Assembly (NCBI RefSeq): GCF_000220065.1
Contig: NZ_AFQU01000001.1
Location: 1,178,001 to 1,242,000, forward strand
From: Streptococcus sp. oral taxon 056 str. F0418
GTDB lineage: Bacteria; Bacillota; Bacilli; Lactobacillales; Streptococcaceae
Reading direction: 5' to 3'
Length of the DNA: 64,000 nucleotides
The translations under genes were made by a program, and so were the position numbers. A model generated the notes under the pieces. It was not told the origin of the DNA. It did no database searches and saw nothing but the letters and a program-made list of their open reading frames with translations. Below are positions 29,831 to 39,604 of the stretch, one piece after another; positions within the stretch are counted from its first letter, which is position 1, and the number at the start of each line of letters is the position of its first letter.

Positions 29831-30825
29831 AGAAAATAGCTATTGATGCGATGGGTGGGGATTTTGCACCTCAAGCTTTGGTCGAAGGAGCGAATCAAGC
29901 TTTAAGGGAATTCTCAGATATTGAATTGATTTTATATGGAGATGAAGCAAAAATCAAACAATATTTGACAGCTACTGAACGTGTCACTATTGTACATACG
30001 GACGAAAAAATTGAATCGGATGATGAGCCAACGAAAGCTATTAGGCAAAAAAAGAACGCAAGCATGATTTTAGCGGCTAAAGCTGTAAAGGCGGGAGAAG
30101 CAGATGCTGTCCTTTCCGCTGGCAATACAGGTGCTCTTTTAGCTGCAGGCTTCTTTATTGTAGGGCGAATAAAAAATATTGACCGTCCTGGTTTATTATC
30201 AACTCTTCCAACTATTAATGGTAAAGGATTTGATATGCTGGACTTAGGTGCTAATGCAGAAAATACGGCTCATCATTTGTATCAATACGCAAAGCTTGGC
30301 TCTTTCTATGCAGAAAGTGTAAGAGGAATCAAAAGACCTCGTGTAGGCCTCTTAAATAATGGTACAGAAAGTAGTAAAGGAGATCCTTTGCGCAAGGAGA
30401 CATACGAGTTGCTTGCTGCAGATTCTACGATTCATTTCATTGGAAATGTTGAAGCGCGTGAATTAATGAATGATGTAGCAGATGTAGTGGTGACAGATGG
30501 TTTCACGGGAAACGCTGTTTTGAAGTCTATTGAAGGAACTGCTCTAAGCATCATGGGACAACTGAAAAAGAGCATCCTAGGTGGCGGTCTAAAAGCAAAA
30601 TTAGGAGCTTTACTTTTAAAAGATAGTTTAAGAGAGCTGAAATCTAGCTTGGATTATTCGGAAGCTGGTGGAGCAGTATTATTTGGACTTAAGGCTCCAG
30701 TAGTCAAAACACATGGTTCAAGTGATGCTAAGACTGTTTGCAGTACGATTCGTCAAATCCGTACGATGTTGGATACAAATGTAGTAGGCAAGTCAGTTGC
30801 TGAATTTTCAAAGGAGGCAGAATAA
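29827..30825 (+). CDS. plsX: Phosphate acyltransferase PlsX
   Basis: Converts acyl-ACP to acyl-phosphate for phosphatidic acid synthesis; a peripheral membrane enzyme. 332 residues starting [12 protein letters not shown]; glycine-rich [12 protein letters not shown] and [12 protein letters not shown] motifs are present. acpP follows after one base, which fits the shared use of ACP. Confidence 0.97.
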   Translation: MKKIAIDAMGGDFAPQALVEGANQALREFSDIELILYGDEAKIKQYLTATERVTIVHTDEKIESDDEPTKAIRQKKNASMILAAKAVKAGEADAVLSAGNTGALLAAGFFIVGRIKNIDRPGLLSTLPTINGKGFDMLDLGANAENTAHHLYQYAKLGSFYAESVRGIKRPRVGLLNNGTESSKGDPLRKETYELLAADSTIHFIGNVEARELMNDVADVVVTDGFTGNAVLKSIEGTALSIMGQLKKSILGGGLKAKLGALLLKDSLRELKSSLDYSEAGGAVLFGLKAPVVKTHGSSDAKTVCSTIRQIRTMLDTNVVGKSVAEFSKEAE

Positions 30826-30826
30826 A

Positions 30827-31066
30827 ATGACACAAGAAGAGATTTATCAAAAAGTTGTTGCCATTATCCAAGAACGTCAAGGAACGGATTTTGTCGTAAC
30901 TCCTAAACTGGGGCTTAAAGATAATTTAGGAGCAGACTCTGTAGATTTGATGGAATTTATTTTAACTTTAGAAGATGAATTTGGAATTGATATCTCTGAT
31001 GAAGACATTGACCAACTGAAAAATGTTTCGGATGTTGTCTCATATGTAGAAAAGAAAGTAAAGTAG
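30827..31066 (+). CDS. acpP: Acyl carrier protein
   Basis: 79-residue acidic four-helix carrier from ATG 30827, with AAAGGAGG upstream. The phosphopantetheine serine is S38 in GADSVDLMEF. A longer frame beginning in plsX (30797) is rejected because the added residues are not ACP-like. It is the carrier for PlsX and probably fatty acid synthesis. In pneumococcus, as I recall, comA-comB follow before purC; they are absent here. Confidence 0.95.
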   Translation: MTQEEIYQKVVAIIQERQGTDFVVTPKLGLKDNLGADSVDLMEFILTLEDEFGIDISDEDIDQLKNVSDVVSYVEKKVK

Positions 31067-31085
31067 GCCTTTAGCCTACTTTTTT
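31060..31085 (+). terminator. Terminator of acpP
   Basis: AAAGTAGGC / GCCTACTTT stem with loop CTTTA followed by T6; the left arm overlaps the acpP stop. Confidence 0.88.
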
Positions 31086-31180
31086 CTATGTTTTTATTCA
31101 GGAAAATTTATTAAGTAGTCTTATGGGTAGCAAATACTAAATAAAAAACAATGGCATCCATTTTATTGTGCGGATTTTAC

Positions 31181-31209
31181 TTGTAAAAACAGATTTTATG
31201 TGGTAGTAT
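31181..31209 (+). promoter_or_regulatory. Promoter of the purine operon
   Basis: TTGTAA (31181-31186), 17-nt spacer, TAGTAT (31204-31209) with extended TGG, 35 nt before purC. A PurR box could not be set with confidence: AGGCGAATATT (31231-31241) is only a partial match to the CGAAC-type box. Confidence 0.6.
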
Positions 31210-31243
31210 TAAGATAACAAAAACACGAAAGGCGAATATTAAA

Positions 31244-31951
31244 ATGTCCATTAATTTATTATATTCGGGAAAAGCAAAAGATATTTTTTCAACAAAAGAT
31301 GAAGATGTGATTATAGCTCATTATAAGGACCAAGCAACAGCTTTTAATGGTGTGAAAAAGGAGCAAATTGAGGGCAAGGGGATACTCAATAATCAAATCT
31401 CATCTTTTATTTTTGAAAAGCTTAATGCTGCTGGTGTGGAGACGCATTTTATTGAAAAGATTTCGGACACAGATCAGCTCAATAAAAAAGTGAATATTAT
31501 TCCTTTAGAAGTCGTATTGAGGAATTATACAGCAGGTTCTTTCTCTAAGCGCTTTGGCGTAGAGGAGGGAATAAAACTTGAGACTCCAATCGTTGAATTT
31601 TATTATAAAAATGATGATTTAGATGATCCTTTTATCAATGATGAGCATGTGAAATTTTTGCAGATTGCCACTGATGAAGAAATAGTATTTTTAAAAGAAG
31701 AGACTCGTCGGATTAATGAACTTTTATCAGATTGGTTCCGTCAAATCGGATTGAAGTTGATTGATTTTAAGGTAGAATTTGGTTTTGACAAAGATGGGAA
31801 AATTATTCTAGCAGATGAATTTTCACCAGATAATTGTCGTCTATGGGATGCGAATGGTCATCATATGGATAAAGATGTTTTCCGAAGAGGTTTAGGGAAG
31901 CTGACAGATGTTTATGAAACTGTCTGGGAGAAATTACAGGTATTAAAATAA
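31244..31951 (+). CDS. purC: SAICAR synthetase
   Basis: Joins aspartate to CAIR with ATP, step 8 of IMP synthesis. 235 residues, normal. Starts [14 protein letters not shown]; family motifs [15 protein letters not shown] and the C-terminal [12 protein letters not shown] are present. AAAGGCG upstream is a weak ribosome site. First gene of purC-L-F-M-N-[unknown]-H. Confidence 0.97.
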   Translation: MSINLLYSGKAKDIFSTKDEDVIIAHYKDQATAFNGVKKEQIEGKGILNNQISSFIFEKLNAAGVETHFIEKISDTDQLNKKVNIIPLEVVLRNYTAGSFSKRFGVEEGIKLETPIVEFYYKNDDLDDPFINDEHVKFLQIATDEEIVFLKEETRRINELLSDWFRQIGLKLIDFKVEFGFDKDGKIILADEFSPDNCRLWDANGHHMDKDVFRRGLGKLTDVYETVWEKLQVLK

Positions 31952-31960
31952 GGTATTGAA

Positions 31961-34900
31961 ATGGATAAACGTATTTTTGTTGAGAAAAAAGCAGATTTTC
32001 GGGTGAAATCAGATAGTTTGGTCAAGGAGCTTCAGCATAATCTCAGCTTGACCACTTTAAAAGTCATTCGTATTGTACAGGTCTATGATGTGTTTGATTT
32101 GGCAGAGGGTTTGTTCGCGCGTGCGGAGAAGTATATTTTTTCGGAGCAGGTGACCGATACTGTTTTGTCAGAAGAAACTGTGCAGGCTAATCTCGCCAAC
32201 TATGCATTTTTCGCCATTGAAAGCTTGCCAGGTCAGTTTGACCAACGGGCAGCTTCATCTCAAGAAGCTTTGTTATTACTTGGTAGCTCAAGTAATGTGA
32301 CAGTAAAAACAGCGCAACTTTACTTAGTCAATAAAGATATTGATGAAGCTGAGTTGGAGTCTGTTAAAAAATACTTGCTGAATCCAGTGGATTCACGCTT
32401 TAAGGATATTAAACAACCAATTCAATTGGAAAAATTTTCTGAATCGGATAAAACGATTCCCAAATTGACTTTCTTTGAAAGCTATACAGCAGAAGACTTT
32501 GCGCACTATAAGGCAGAACAAGGACTGGCTATGGAAGTGGATGATTTGCTCTTTATCCAAGAATATTTCAAGTCAATCGGACGTGTGCCAACAGAAACAG
32601 AGCTCAAAGTTTTGGATACTTACTGGTCTGATCACTGCCGTCACACGACTTTTGAGACTGAGTTGAAGACTATTGACTTCTCAGCGTCGAAATTCCAAAA
32701 GCAATTACAGGAAACATATGAGAAGTATCTAGCTATGCGTGAGAAATTAGGTCGTTCTGAAAAACCACAAACCTTAATGGATATGGCGACTATTTTTGGT
32801 CGTTACGAACGTGCTAATGGTCGTTTGGATGATATGGAAGTGTCTGACGAGATTAATGCTTGCTCGGTTGAAATCGAAGTGGATGTTGATGGTGTCAAGG
32901 AACCTTGGCTTCTCATGTTCAAAAATGAAACCCATAACCACCCAACGGAAATCGAACCATTTGGTGGAGCTGCGACATGTATCGGTGGGGCTATTCGTGA
33001 CCCATTGTCTGGACGTTCTTATGTTTATCAAGCCATGCGTATTTCGGGGGCAGGTGATATTACGGCGCCAATTTCTGAAACACGTGCTGGGAAATTGCCA
33101 CAACAAGTCATTTCTAGGACAGCAGCTCATGGTTACTCTTCTTATGGGAACCAGATTGGTCTTGCGACGACATATGTTCGCGAGTACTTCCACCCAGGAT
33201 TTGTAGCTAAACGTATGGAGCTTGGTGCAGTTGTTGGCGCAGCTCCAAAGGAAAATGTAGTCCGTGAGAAACCTGAAGCGGGTGATGTGATTATCCTCCT
33301 CGGTGGGAAAACAGGTCGTGATGGTATTGGTGGTGCGACAGGATCTTCTAAGGTTCAAACAGTAGAGTCTGTAGAGACTGCTGGTGCAGAAGTTCAAAAA
33401 GGAAATGCCATTGAAGAACGCAAGATTCAACGTCTATTCCGTAATGGTGAGGTCACTCGTCTTATCAAGAAATCAAATGATTTTGGAGCAGGTGGTGTAT
33501 GTGTGGCTATCGGAGAATTGGCAGATGGTCTTGAAATTGATCTGAACAAAGTACCTCTTAAATACCAAGGTTTGAATGGTACAGAAATTGCTATCTCTGA
33601 ATCGCAAGAGCGGATGGCGGTCGTTGTTCGTCCGAAGGACGTAGAAGCCTTTGTTGCGGAATGCTATAAAGAAAATATTCATGCAGTTGTGGTCGCAGTT
33701 GTCACTGAAAAACCAAATCTGGTGATGCACTGGAATGGTGAAATGATCGTGGATTTGGAGCGTCGTTTCCTTGATACCAACGGAGTGCGTGTTGTTGTAA
33801 ATGCCAAAGTAGTTGACAAGGATGTCAACCTACCTGAAAAACGATCAACATCTATAAATACACTTGAAGCAGATGTTCTTGCAGTTCTATCAGACTTGAA
33901 TCATACGAGTCAAAAGGGATTGCAAACAATCTTTGATAGCTCAGTTGGTCGCTCAACTGTCAATCAACCACTAGGTGGACGACACCAAATCACGCCAACA
34001 GAAGCGTCTGTTCAGAAATTACCTGTACAACATGGTGTGACTCATACTGCATCAGTAATAGCTCAAGGTTACCATCCTTACTTGGCTAAATGGTCGCCTT
34101 ATCATGGTGCAGCGTATGCTGTTATTGAGGCTACAGCTCGTCTGGTGGCAGTAGGTGCCAACTGGTCCAAGGCTCGCTTTTCTTATCAAGAATATTTTGA
34201 GCGGATGGACAAACAAGCTGAGCGTTTTGGACAACCAGTATCAGCACTTCTAGGTTCTATCGAAGCACAAATTCAACTTGGTTTACCATCTATCGGAGGT
34301 AAAGACTCTATGTCTGGTACTTTTGAAGAATTGACTGTACCACCAACTTTGGTTGCCTTTGGAGTGACAACGGCAGATAGTCGCAAGGTGCTCTCACCTG
34401 AATTTAAGACTGCTGGTGAACATATTTACTACATTCCGGGTCAAGAACTTTCTCAAGATATTGACTTTGAATTGATTAAGTCAAACTTTGCTAAATTTTC
34501 AGAGATTCACGCGGCACATAAGGTAACTGCAGCATCTGCGGTTAAATATGGCGGTGTTGTTGAAAGCCTCTCACTTGCAGTATTAGGGAATCACATTGGT
34601 GCAAATGTAGCATTGACTCATCTTGAGAGTAGCTTGACAGGACAATTAGGTGGATTTGTCTTTACTTCACCTGAAGAAATTACTGGAGTAGAGAAAATCG
34701 GTCAAACTAGTGCAGACTTTACACTAACTGTCAACGGTGTGAAGTTAGATGGATACAAACTTGACAGTTCCTTCCAAGGTAAACTGGAAGAAGTTTACCC
34801 AACTGAGTTTAGGCAAGAAACGGAATTGGCAGAAATTCCAGCTGTTATGTCTAGCATAGTCATCGAAGCCAAAAAAACAATTGAAAAACCTGTGGTTTAC

Positions 34901-35686
34901 ATCCCAGTATTCCCAGGAACTAACTCTGAATATGATTCAGCTAAAGCTTTTGAAAAAGAAGGAGCACAAGTAAACTTAGTGCCTTTCGTAACAATTGATG
35001 AAGATGCTATTGTCAAGTCTGTTGACAAGATGGTTGACAACATTGTCAATTCTGACATTATCTTCTTTGCAGGAGGTTTCTCAGCTGCAGACGAACCAGA
35101 TGGTTCGGCAAAATTTATCGTTAACATATTGCTTAATGAGAAGGTTCGTGTTGCTATTGACAGCTTTATTGATAGAGGTGGCTTGATAATTGGTATTTGT
35201 AATGGATTTCAAGCTCTTGTAAAATCAGGACTTTTACCATATGGTAACTTTGAAGATGCAAGTAGCACAAGTCCAACTCTCTTTTATAATGACGCTAATC
35301 AGCATGTGGCTAGAATGGTGGAAACGCGTATTGTCAATACTAACTCACCGTGGCTTGCTGGTGTTACAGTTGGAGATATTCATGCGATCCCAGTATCGCA
35401 TGGTGAAGGGAAGTTTGTCGTAACAGCAGAGGAGTTTGCAAGACTTCGTGACAATGGTCAGATTTGGAGTCAGTACGTAGATTTCGATGGTCAGCCAAGC
35501 ATGGACAGTAAGTACAATCCTAACGGTTCCCTTTACGCTATCGAAGGAATCACTAGCAAGAATGGTCAAATTATCGGGAAAATGGGCCATTCAGAGCGCT
35601 GGGAGGAAGGCCTTTTTCAGAATATTCCAGGTCAGAAAGACCAGAAACTATTTGAAAGTGCTGTTCGCTATTTCAGACAGAAATAA
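31961..35686 (+). CDS. purL: Phosphoribosylformylglycinamidine synthase, large fused form
   Basis: Converts FGAR to FGAM with glutamine and ATP. 1241 residues: the long one-chain type, with a PurS-like N-domain, two AIRS-like halves (THNHPTEIEPFGGAATCIGG; IGGKDSMSGTFEE) and a C-terminal class I glutaminase with nucleophile C1080 in IGICNGFQALV. Long single-chain PurL is standard in streptococci, whereas Bacillus uses separate PurS/PurL/PurQ. It starts 9 nt after purC. Confidence 0.97.
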   Translation: MDKRIFVEKKADFRVKSDSLVKELQHNLSLTTLKVIRIVQVYDVFDLAEGLFARAEKYIFSEQVTDTVLSEETVQANLANYAFFAIESLPGQFDQRAASSQEALLLLGSSSNVTVKTAQLYLVNKDIDEAELESVKKYLLNPVDSRFKDIKQPIQLEKFSESDKTIPKLTFFESYTAEDFAHYKAEQGLAMEVDDLLFIQEYFKSIGRVPTETELKVLDTYWSDHCRHTTFETELKTIDFSASKFQKQLQETYEKYLAMREKLGRSEKPQTLMDMATIFGRYERANGRLDDMEVSDEINACSVEIEVDVDGVKEPWLLMFKNETHNHPTEIEPFGGAATCIGGAIRDPLSGRSYVYQAMRISGAGDITAPISETRAGKLPQQVISRTAAHGYSSYGNQIGLATTYVREYFHPGFVAKRMELGAVVGAAPKENVVREKPEAGDVIILLGGKTGRDGIGGATGSSKVQTVESVETAGAEVQKGNAIEERKIQRLFRNGEVTRLIKKSNDFGAGGVCVAIGELADGLEIDLNKVPLKYQGLNGTEIAISESQERMAVVVRPKDVEAFVAECYKENIHAVVVAVVTEKPNLVMHWNGEMIVDLERRFLDTNGVRVVVNAKVVDKDVNLPEKRSTSINTLEADVLAVLSDLNHTSQKGLQTIFDSSVGRSTVNQPLGGRHQITPTEASVQKLPVQHGVTHTASVIAQGYHPYLAKWSPYHGAAYAVIEATARLVAVGANWSKARFSYQEYFERMDKQAERFGQPVSALLGSIEAQIQLGLPSIGGKDSMSGTFEELTVPPTLVAFGVTTADSRKVLSPEFKTAGEHIYYIPGQELSQDIDFELIKSNFAKFSEIHAAHKVTAASAVKYGGVVESLSLAVLGNHIGANVALTHLESSLTGQLGGFVFTSPEEITGVEKIGQTSADFTLTVNGVKLDGYKLDSSFQGKLEEVYPTEFRQETELAEIPAVMSSIVIEAKKTIEKPVVYIPVFPGTNSEYDSAKAFEKEGAQVNLVPFVTIDEDAIVKSVDKMVDNIVNSDIIFFAGGFSAADEPDGSAKFIVNILLNEKVRVAIDSFIDRGGLIIGICNGFQALVKSGLLPYGNFEDASSTSPTLFYNDANQHVARMVETRIVNTNSPWLAGVTVGDIHAIPVSHGEGKFVVTAEEFARLRDNGQIWSQYVDFDGQPSMDSKYNPNGSLYAIEGITSKNGQIIGKMGHSERWEEGLFQNIPGQKDQKLFESAVRYFRQK

Positions 35687-35839
35687 ATAGTCCTAGATAT
35701 AGATGAGTTTCTAAAATAATAATGTATCAGACGACAGTATGAAAGCAGTGAAACTGAACTATAAGAAAGAATACGGAGTTGTTTAGCTTGATCGGCTAGC
35801 TTTCTCCATTTTGCAAGATAAAAGAATTTAGGTAAATCA
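35687..35839 (+). other. Spacer between purL and purF
   Basis: 153 nt with no gene and no clear terminator or promoter. The AT-rich first half is followed by AGCT-rich dyads around 35785-35815. Confidence 0.4.
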
Positions 35840-37282
35840 ATGACGTACGAAGTAAAGTCACTTAATGAAGAATGTGGTGTTTTCGGTATCTGGGGGCATC
35901 CTGATGCAGCAAAACTAACGTATTTTGGTCTTCATAGCCTTCAGCATCGTGGCCAGGAGGGGGCAGGAATCCTTTCTAACGATGCTGGGCAGTTGAAGCG
36001 CCATCGTAATATGGGGCTTTTATCCGAAGTCTTTAAAAATCCTGCTAATTTGGATAAATTAACAGGAACAGGTGCGATTGGGCACGTTCGTTATGCAACT
36101 GCTGGCGAGGCTTCTGTAGATAATATCCAGCCTTTTATGTTTAAATTTCATGACATCCAATTTGGTCTTGCCCATAATGGGAATTTGACGAATGCAGCGT
36201 CATTAAAAAAAGAACTTGAAAAGAATGGGGCCATTTTCAGCTCGACTTCAGATTCTGAAATTTTAGCGCATTTGATTCGTCGTAGCCATAAGCCTACATT
36301 GATAGGAAAAGTCAAAGAAGCACTCAGTACAGTTAAGGGAGGCTTTGCCTACCTCTTGATGTTTGAAGACAAGCTTATTGTGGCGCTGGATCCAAATGGT
36401 TTTCGTCCTTTATCTATCGGGAGAATGGCGAATGGTGCAATTGTGGTATCCTCTGAAACCTGTGCTTTTGAGGTCATTGGAGCAGAGTGGCTTAGAGATG
36501 TGAAGCCTGGAGAGGTAGTCATCATTGACGATCAGGGCATCCAGTATGATCACTATACGACAGATACACAGCTTGCAATTTGCTCTATGGAATATATCTA
36601 CTTTGCCCGTCCAGACTCGAATATCCATGGTGTCAATGTACATACAGCTCGTAAGCGAATGGGAGCTCAGTTAGCGCGTGAGTTTAAGCATGAAGCGGAT
36701 ATAGTGGTTGGTGTGCCTAATTCGTCGCTCAGTGCAGCCATGGGATTTGCGGAAGAATCAGGCTTACCCAATGAAATGGGCTTAATCAAAAACCAATATA
36801 CACAACGCACTTTTATCCAACCAACTCAGGAATTACGTGAGCAAGGAGTTCGTATGAAACTCTCTGCGGTATCAGGTGTTGTTAAAGGAAAACGAGTCGT
36901 TATGATTGATGATTCGATTGTTCGTGGAACGACATCTCGTCGGATCGTTCAGCTCTTGAAAGAAGCGGGAGCTTCTGAGGTTCACGTTGCTATTGGTAGT
37001 CCAGCACTAGCTTATCCATGTTTTTACGGGATTGACATCCAGACTCGTCAGGAGTTGATCGCAGCGAATCACACAGTTGAAGAAACCCGTCAAATCATTG
37101 GTGCGGACAGTCTGACTTATCTTTCTATTGAGGGGTTAGTAGATTCCATTGGTATTGAGACAGACGCTCCCAATGGTGGACTTTGCGTGGCTTACTTTGA
37201 TGGAAACTATCCAACCCCTCTCTATGACTATGAAGAAGAATATCGAAGAAGTTTGGAAGAAAAGACCAGTTTTTACAAATAG
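35840..37282 (+). CDS. purF: Amidophosphoribosyltransferase
   Basis: First committed step of purine synthesis, PRPP plus glutamine to phosphoribosylamine. 480 residues. An 11-residue propeptide (MTYEVKSLNEE) precedes the catalytic C12 of CGVFGIWG, as in processed Bacillus-type PurF. PRPP motif VVMIDDSIVRGTTSR at about 352-366. Cysteines for a Fe-S cluster, as in the Bacillus enzyme, are plausible (CSMEYIYFAR; CFYGID), not proven. Confidence 0.96.
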   Translation: MTYEVKSLNEECGVFGIWGHPDAAKLTYFGLHSLQHRGQEGAGILSNDAGQLKRHRNMGLLSEVFKNPANLDKLTGTGAIGHVRYATAGEASVDNIQPFMFKFHDIQFGLAHNGNLTNAASLKKELEKNGAIFSSTSDSEILAHLIRRSHKPTLIGKVKEALSTVKGGFAYLLMFEDKLIVALDPNGFRPLSIGRMANGAIVVSSETCAFEVIGAEWLRDVKPGEVVIIDDQGIQYDHYTTDTQLAICSMEYIYFARPDSNIHGVNVHTARKRMGAQLAREFKHEADIVVGVPNSSLSAAMGFAEESGLPNEMGLIKNQYTQRTFIQPTQELREQGVRMKLSAVSGVVKGKRVVMIDDSIVRGTTSRRIVQLLKEAGASEVHVAIGSPALAYPCFYGIDIQTRQELIAANHTVEETRQIIGADSLTYLSIEGLVDSIGIETDAPNGGLCVAYFDGNYPTPLYDYEEEYRRSLEEKTSFYK

Positions 37283-37325
37283 GCGGATGAAGGCTCTCCA
37301 TTAAAGGAAAGGAAGAGGAGAAAAG

Positions 37326-38348
37326 ATGACAAATAAAAATGCATATGCACAATCCGGTGTGGATGTTGAAGCGGGTTATGAAGTTGTTGAGCGGATCAAA
37401 AAACATGTGGCACGGACAGAACGTGCGGGTGTTATGGGTGCTCTAGGTGGCTTTGGTGGTATGTTTGATCTTTCAAAGACTGGGGTCAAAGAGCCGGTCT
37501 TGATTTCTGGTACGGATGGAGTTGGTACTAAACTGATGTTGGCGATCCAGTATGACAAGCATGATACCATTGGGCAGGACTGTGTAGCTATGTGTGTCAA
37601 TGACATCATCGCAGCAGGAGCAGAACCTCTTTATTTTTTAGACTATATTGCTACTGGAAAAAATGAGCCAGCAAAGTTGGAACAAGTTGTCGCTGGTGTG
37701 GCTGAAGGTTGTGTGCAGGCAGGTGCAGCTCTCATTGGTGGGGAAACTGCTGAAATGCCTGGTATGTATGGAGAAGATGACTATGACTTGGCTGGTTTTG
37801 CGGTAGGTGTGGCTGAAAAAAGCCAAATTATTGATGGCTCAAAAGTAGCCGAAGGGGATATCCTCCTTGGACTTGCTTCCAGTGGGATCCACTCCAATGG
37901 TTACTCTCTCGTTCGTCGTGTTTTTGCCGACTATACAGGTGAGGAAGTCTTGCCAGAATTGGAAGGAAAGAAACTTAAGGAAGTCCTTCTTGAGCCGACT
38001 CGAATTTATGTCAAAGTTTTGTTGCCATTGATTAAAGAACAGCTAGTTCACGGAATTGCCCACATCACAGGTGGAGGCTTTATTGAAAATGTCCCACGTA
38101 TGTTCTCGTGTGATTTAGCTGCAGTGATTGAGGAAGATAAGATTCCGGTGCTACCAATTTTCAAAGCACTTGAGAAATATGGTCAAATCAAGCACCAAGA
38201 AATGTTTGAAATCTTCAATATGGGGCTAGGGATGATTTTGGCCGTAGCTCCTGAAAATGTGGATCGTGTTAAAGAGCTTCTTGATGAGCCTGTTTATGAA
38301 GTTGGCCGGATTGTCAAAAAAGAAAATGAAAGTGTCATCATCAAATGA
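37326..38348 (+). CDS. purM: AIR synthetase
   Basis: Ring-closing ATP enzyme that makes AIR from FGAM. 340 residues. Motifs [35 protein letters not shown] and [12 protein letters not shown] are intact. GGAAGAGGAG lies just upstream. It overlaps purN by 4 nt (ATGA). Confidence 0.97.
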   Translation: MTNKNAYAQSGVDVEAGYEVVERIKKHVARTERAGVMGALGGFGGMFDLSKTGVKEPVLISGTDGVGTKLMLAIQYDKHDTIGQDCVAMCVNDIIAAGAEPLYFLDYIATGKNEPAKLEQVVAGVAEGCVQAGAALIGGETAEMPGMYGEDDYDLAGFAVGVAEKSQIIDGSKVAEGDILLGLASSGIHSNGYSLVRRVFADYTGEEVLPELEGKKLKEVLLEPTRIYVKVLLPLIKEQLVHGIAHITGGGFIENVPRMFSCDLAAVIEEDKIPVLPIFKALEKYGQIKHQEMFEIFNMGLGMILAVAPENVDRVKELLDEPVYEVGRIVKKENESVIIK

Positions 38349-38896
38349 AAAAAATAGCGGTTTTTGCCTCTGGTAATGGCTCAAATTTTCAAGTGATTGC
38401 CGAACAATTTCCAGTGGAGTTTGTTTTTTCAGACCATCGTGATGCCTTTGTTCTCGAGCGTGCAAATCAGTTAAGGGTTAAAAGCTATGCTTTTGAACTC
38501 AAGGAGTTTGAGAACAAGGCAGACTATGAAGCAGCACTCGTGGAACTCTTGCAAGAACACCAGATTGACTTGGTTTGCCTCGCTGGCTACATGAAAATCG
38601 TTGGTTCAACCTTGCTTAGTGCTTATGAAGGTCGAATCATAAACATTCATCCAGCCTATCTGCCAGAATTTCCAGGAGCCCATGGGATTGAGGATGCTTG
38701 GCAGGCTGGTGTTGAGCAGTCTGGCGTGACCATTCACTGGGTGGACTCGGGTGTGGATACAGGCAAAATTATTCAGCAAGTGCGCGTGCCACGTCTGGCA
38801 GAAGATACACTAGAAAGCTTTGAAGCCCGCATTCATGAGGCGGAATACAGGTTATATCTAGAAGTGTTGGATAGTTTGGGAGTGGATAGGAAGTAA
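38345..38896 (+). CDS. purN: GAR transformylase
   Basis: Transfers formyl from 10-formyl-THF to GAR. 183 residues, normal. Starts [14 protein letters not shown]; catalytic Asn-His-Asp set visible in [17 protein letters not shown] and [12 protein letters not shown]. Coupled to purM. The next start codon (TTG 38901) lies 4 nt beyond its stop. Confidence 0.96.
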   Translation: MKKIAVFASGNGSNFQVIAEQFPVEFVFSDHRDAFVLERANQLRVKSYAFELKEFENKADYEAALVELLQEHQIDLVCLAGYMKIVGSTLLSAYEGRIINIHPAYLPEFPGAHGIEDAWQAGVEQSGVTIHWVDSGVDTGKIIQQVRVPRLAEDTLESFEARIHEAEYRLYLEVLDSLGVDRK

Positions 38897-38900
38897 ATTT

Positions 38901-39604
38901 TTGAATAATAAAGCTGTTGAGACTTTACTAGATAAAGTTAAAGAATTTGAAGAATTTTTTAATGAATATGAAAAACAATTTTACCCTAAAGTAAAAAAAT
39001 TAGAAATAAATTTCTAATTAGCTTAATTGTATTTATTACTCTAATGTTAACAAGTTATGTGCTTTGGTTGTGGGATTTTGGTGATTTGTGTGTTAAAATA
39101 CCTTCTCTTATTTTTACTGTGTTTTCTTTGTGGTATTTTATTTATCTCAGTCGAAAATTTGATAAAGTTTCAGATGGAAAACCTAATAAATTTGAAGAGC
39201 TATGTAGAGAAATAAAGTATGAATTGATTCTTATGTATGGAGAAAAAGCTAGTTATGCTGTGAAGTTGTTAATAGCTGATTTGACAGATAAACGTGATAG
39301 GTCGATTAATCGATATGAAAGTTCAATACAATTTGTTGGTAGAATTGGTATAATTTTGACAACGGCTTTTGTCACTTTGGCTTTAAATAAATTATTTGTT
39401 GCAGATGATACAGCTATTTCTGTTGAAACATTTTTGGGTTTAATTTTAATCGTGGCTATAATAGTATGGTTGATTAATTTCATAGATAGTGGAATAAAAA
39501 ATATTATTAAATACCCCATATGGGGTAAAGCTTCAAAAGAAGTGTATCTAATAGATATTTTATACGAAGTAAAATATATGGTTTTGGAAAAGGAGAACAT
39601 ATGA
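38901..39604 (+). pseudogene. Unknown membrane protein inside the purine operon, frameshifted
   Basis: From TTG 38901 (GGAAG upstream) the frame reads NNKAVETLLDKVKEFEEF...YPKVKK and then stops after LEINF. One more A in the run 38993-38999 (7 A) would lead straight into IRNKFLISLIVFITLMLTSY and the 186-residue frame that ends at 39604. The restored protein (about 234 residues) has an acidic coiled N-terminus, helices at about 36-56 and 62-80, a basic/acidic middle, and two more helices near the C-terminus (about 150-170 and 175-195). It ends by overlapping purH (ATGA), so it is tightly built into the operon. Function unknown; no purine enzyme motif. In pneumococcus a VanZ-like gene occupies this slot as I recall, but this is not VanZ. 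Confidence 0.78.

Noticed and set aside
31090-31243. PurR boxes before purC
   Set aside because: Only partial matches (AGGCGAATATT, CGGATTTTA); not enough to call.
32774-33430. 218-codon open frame antisense to purL
   Set aside because: Same reasons; purL on the other strand is unmistakable.
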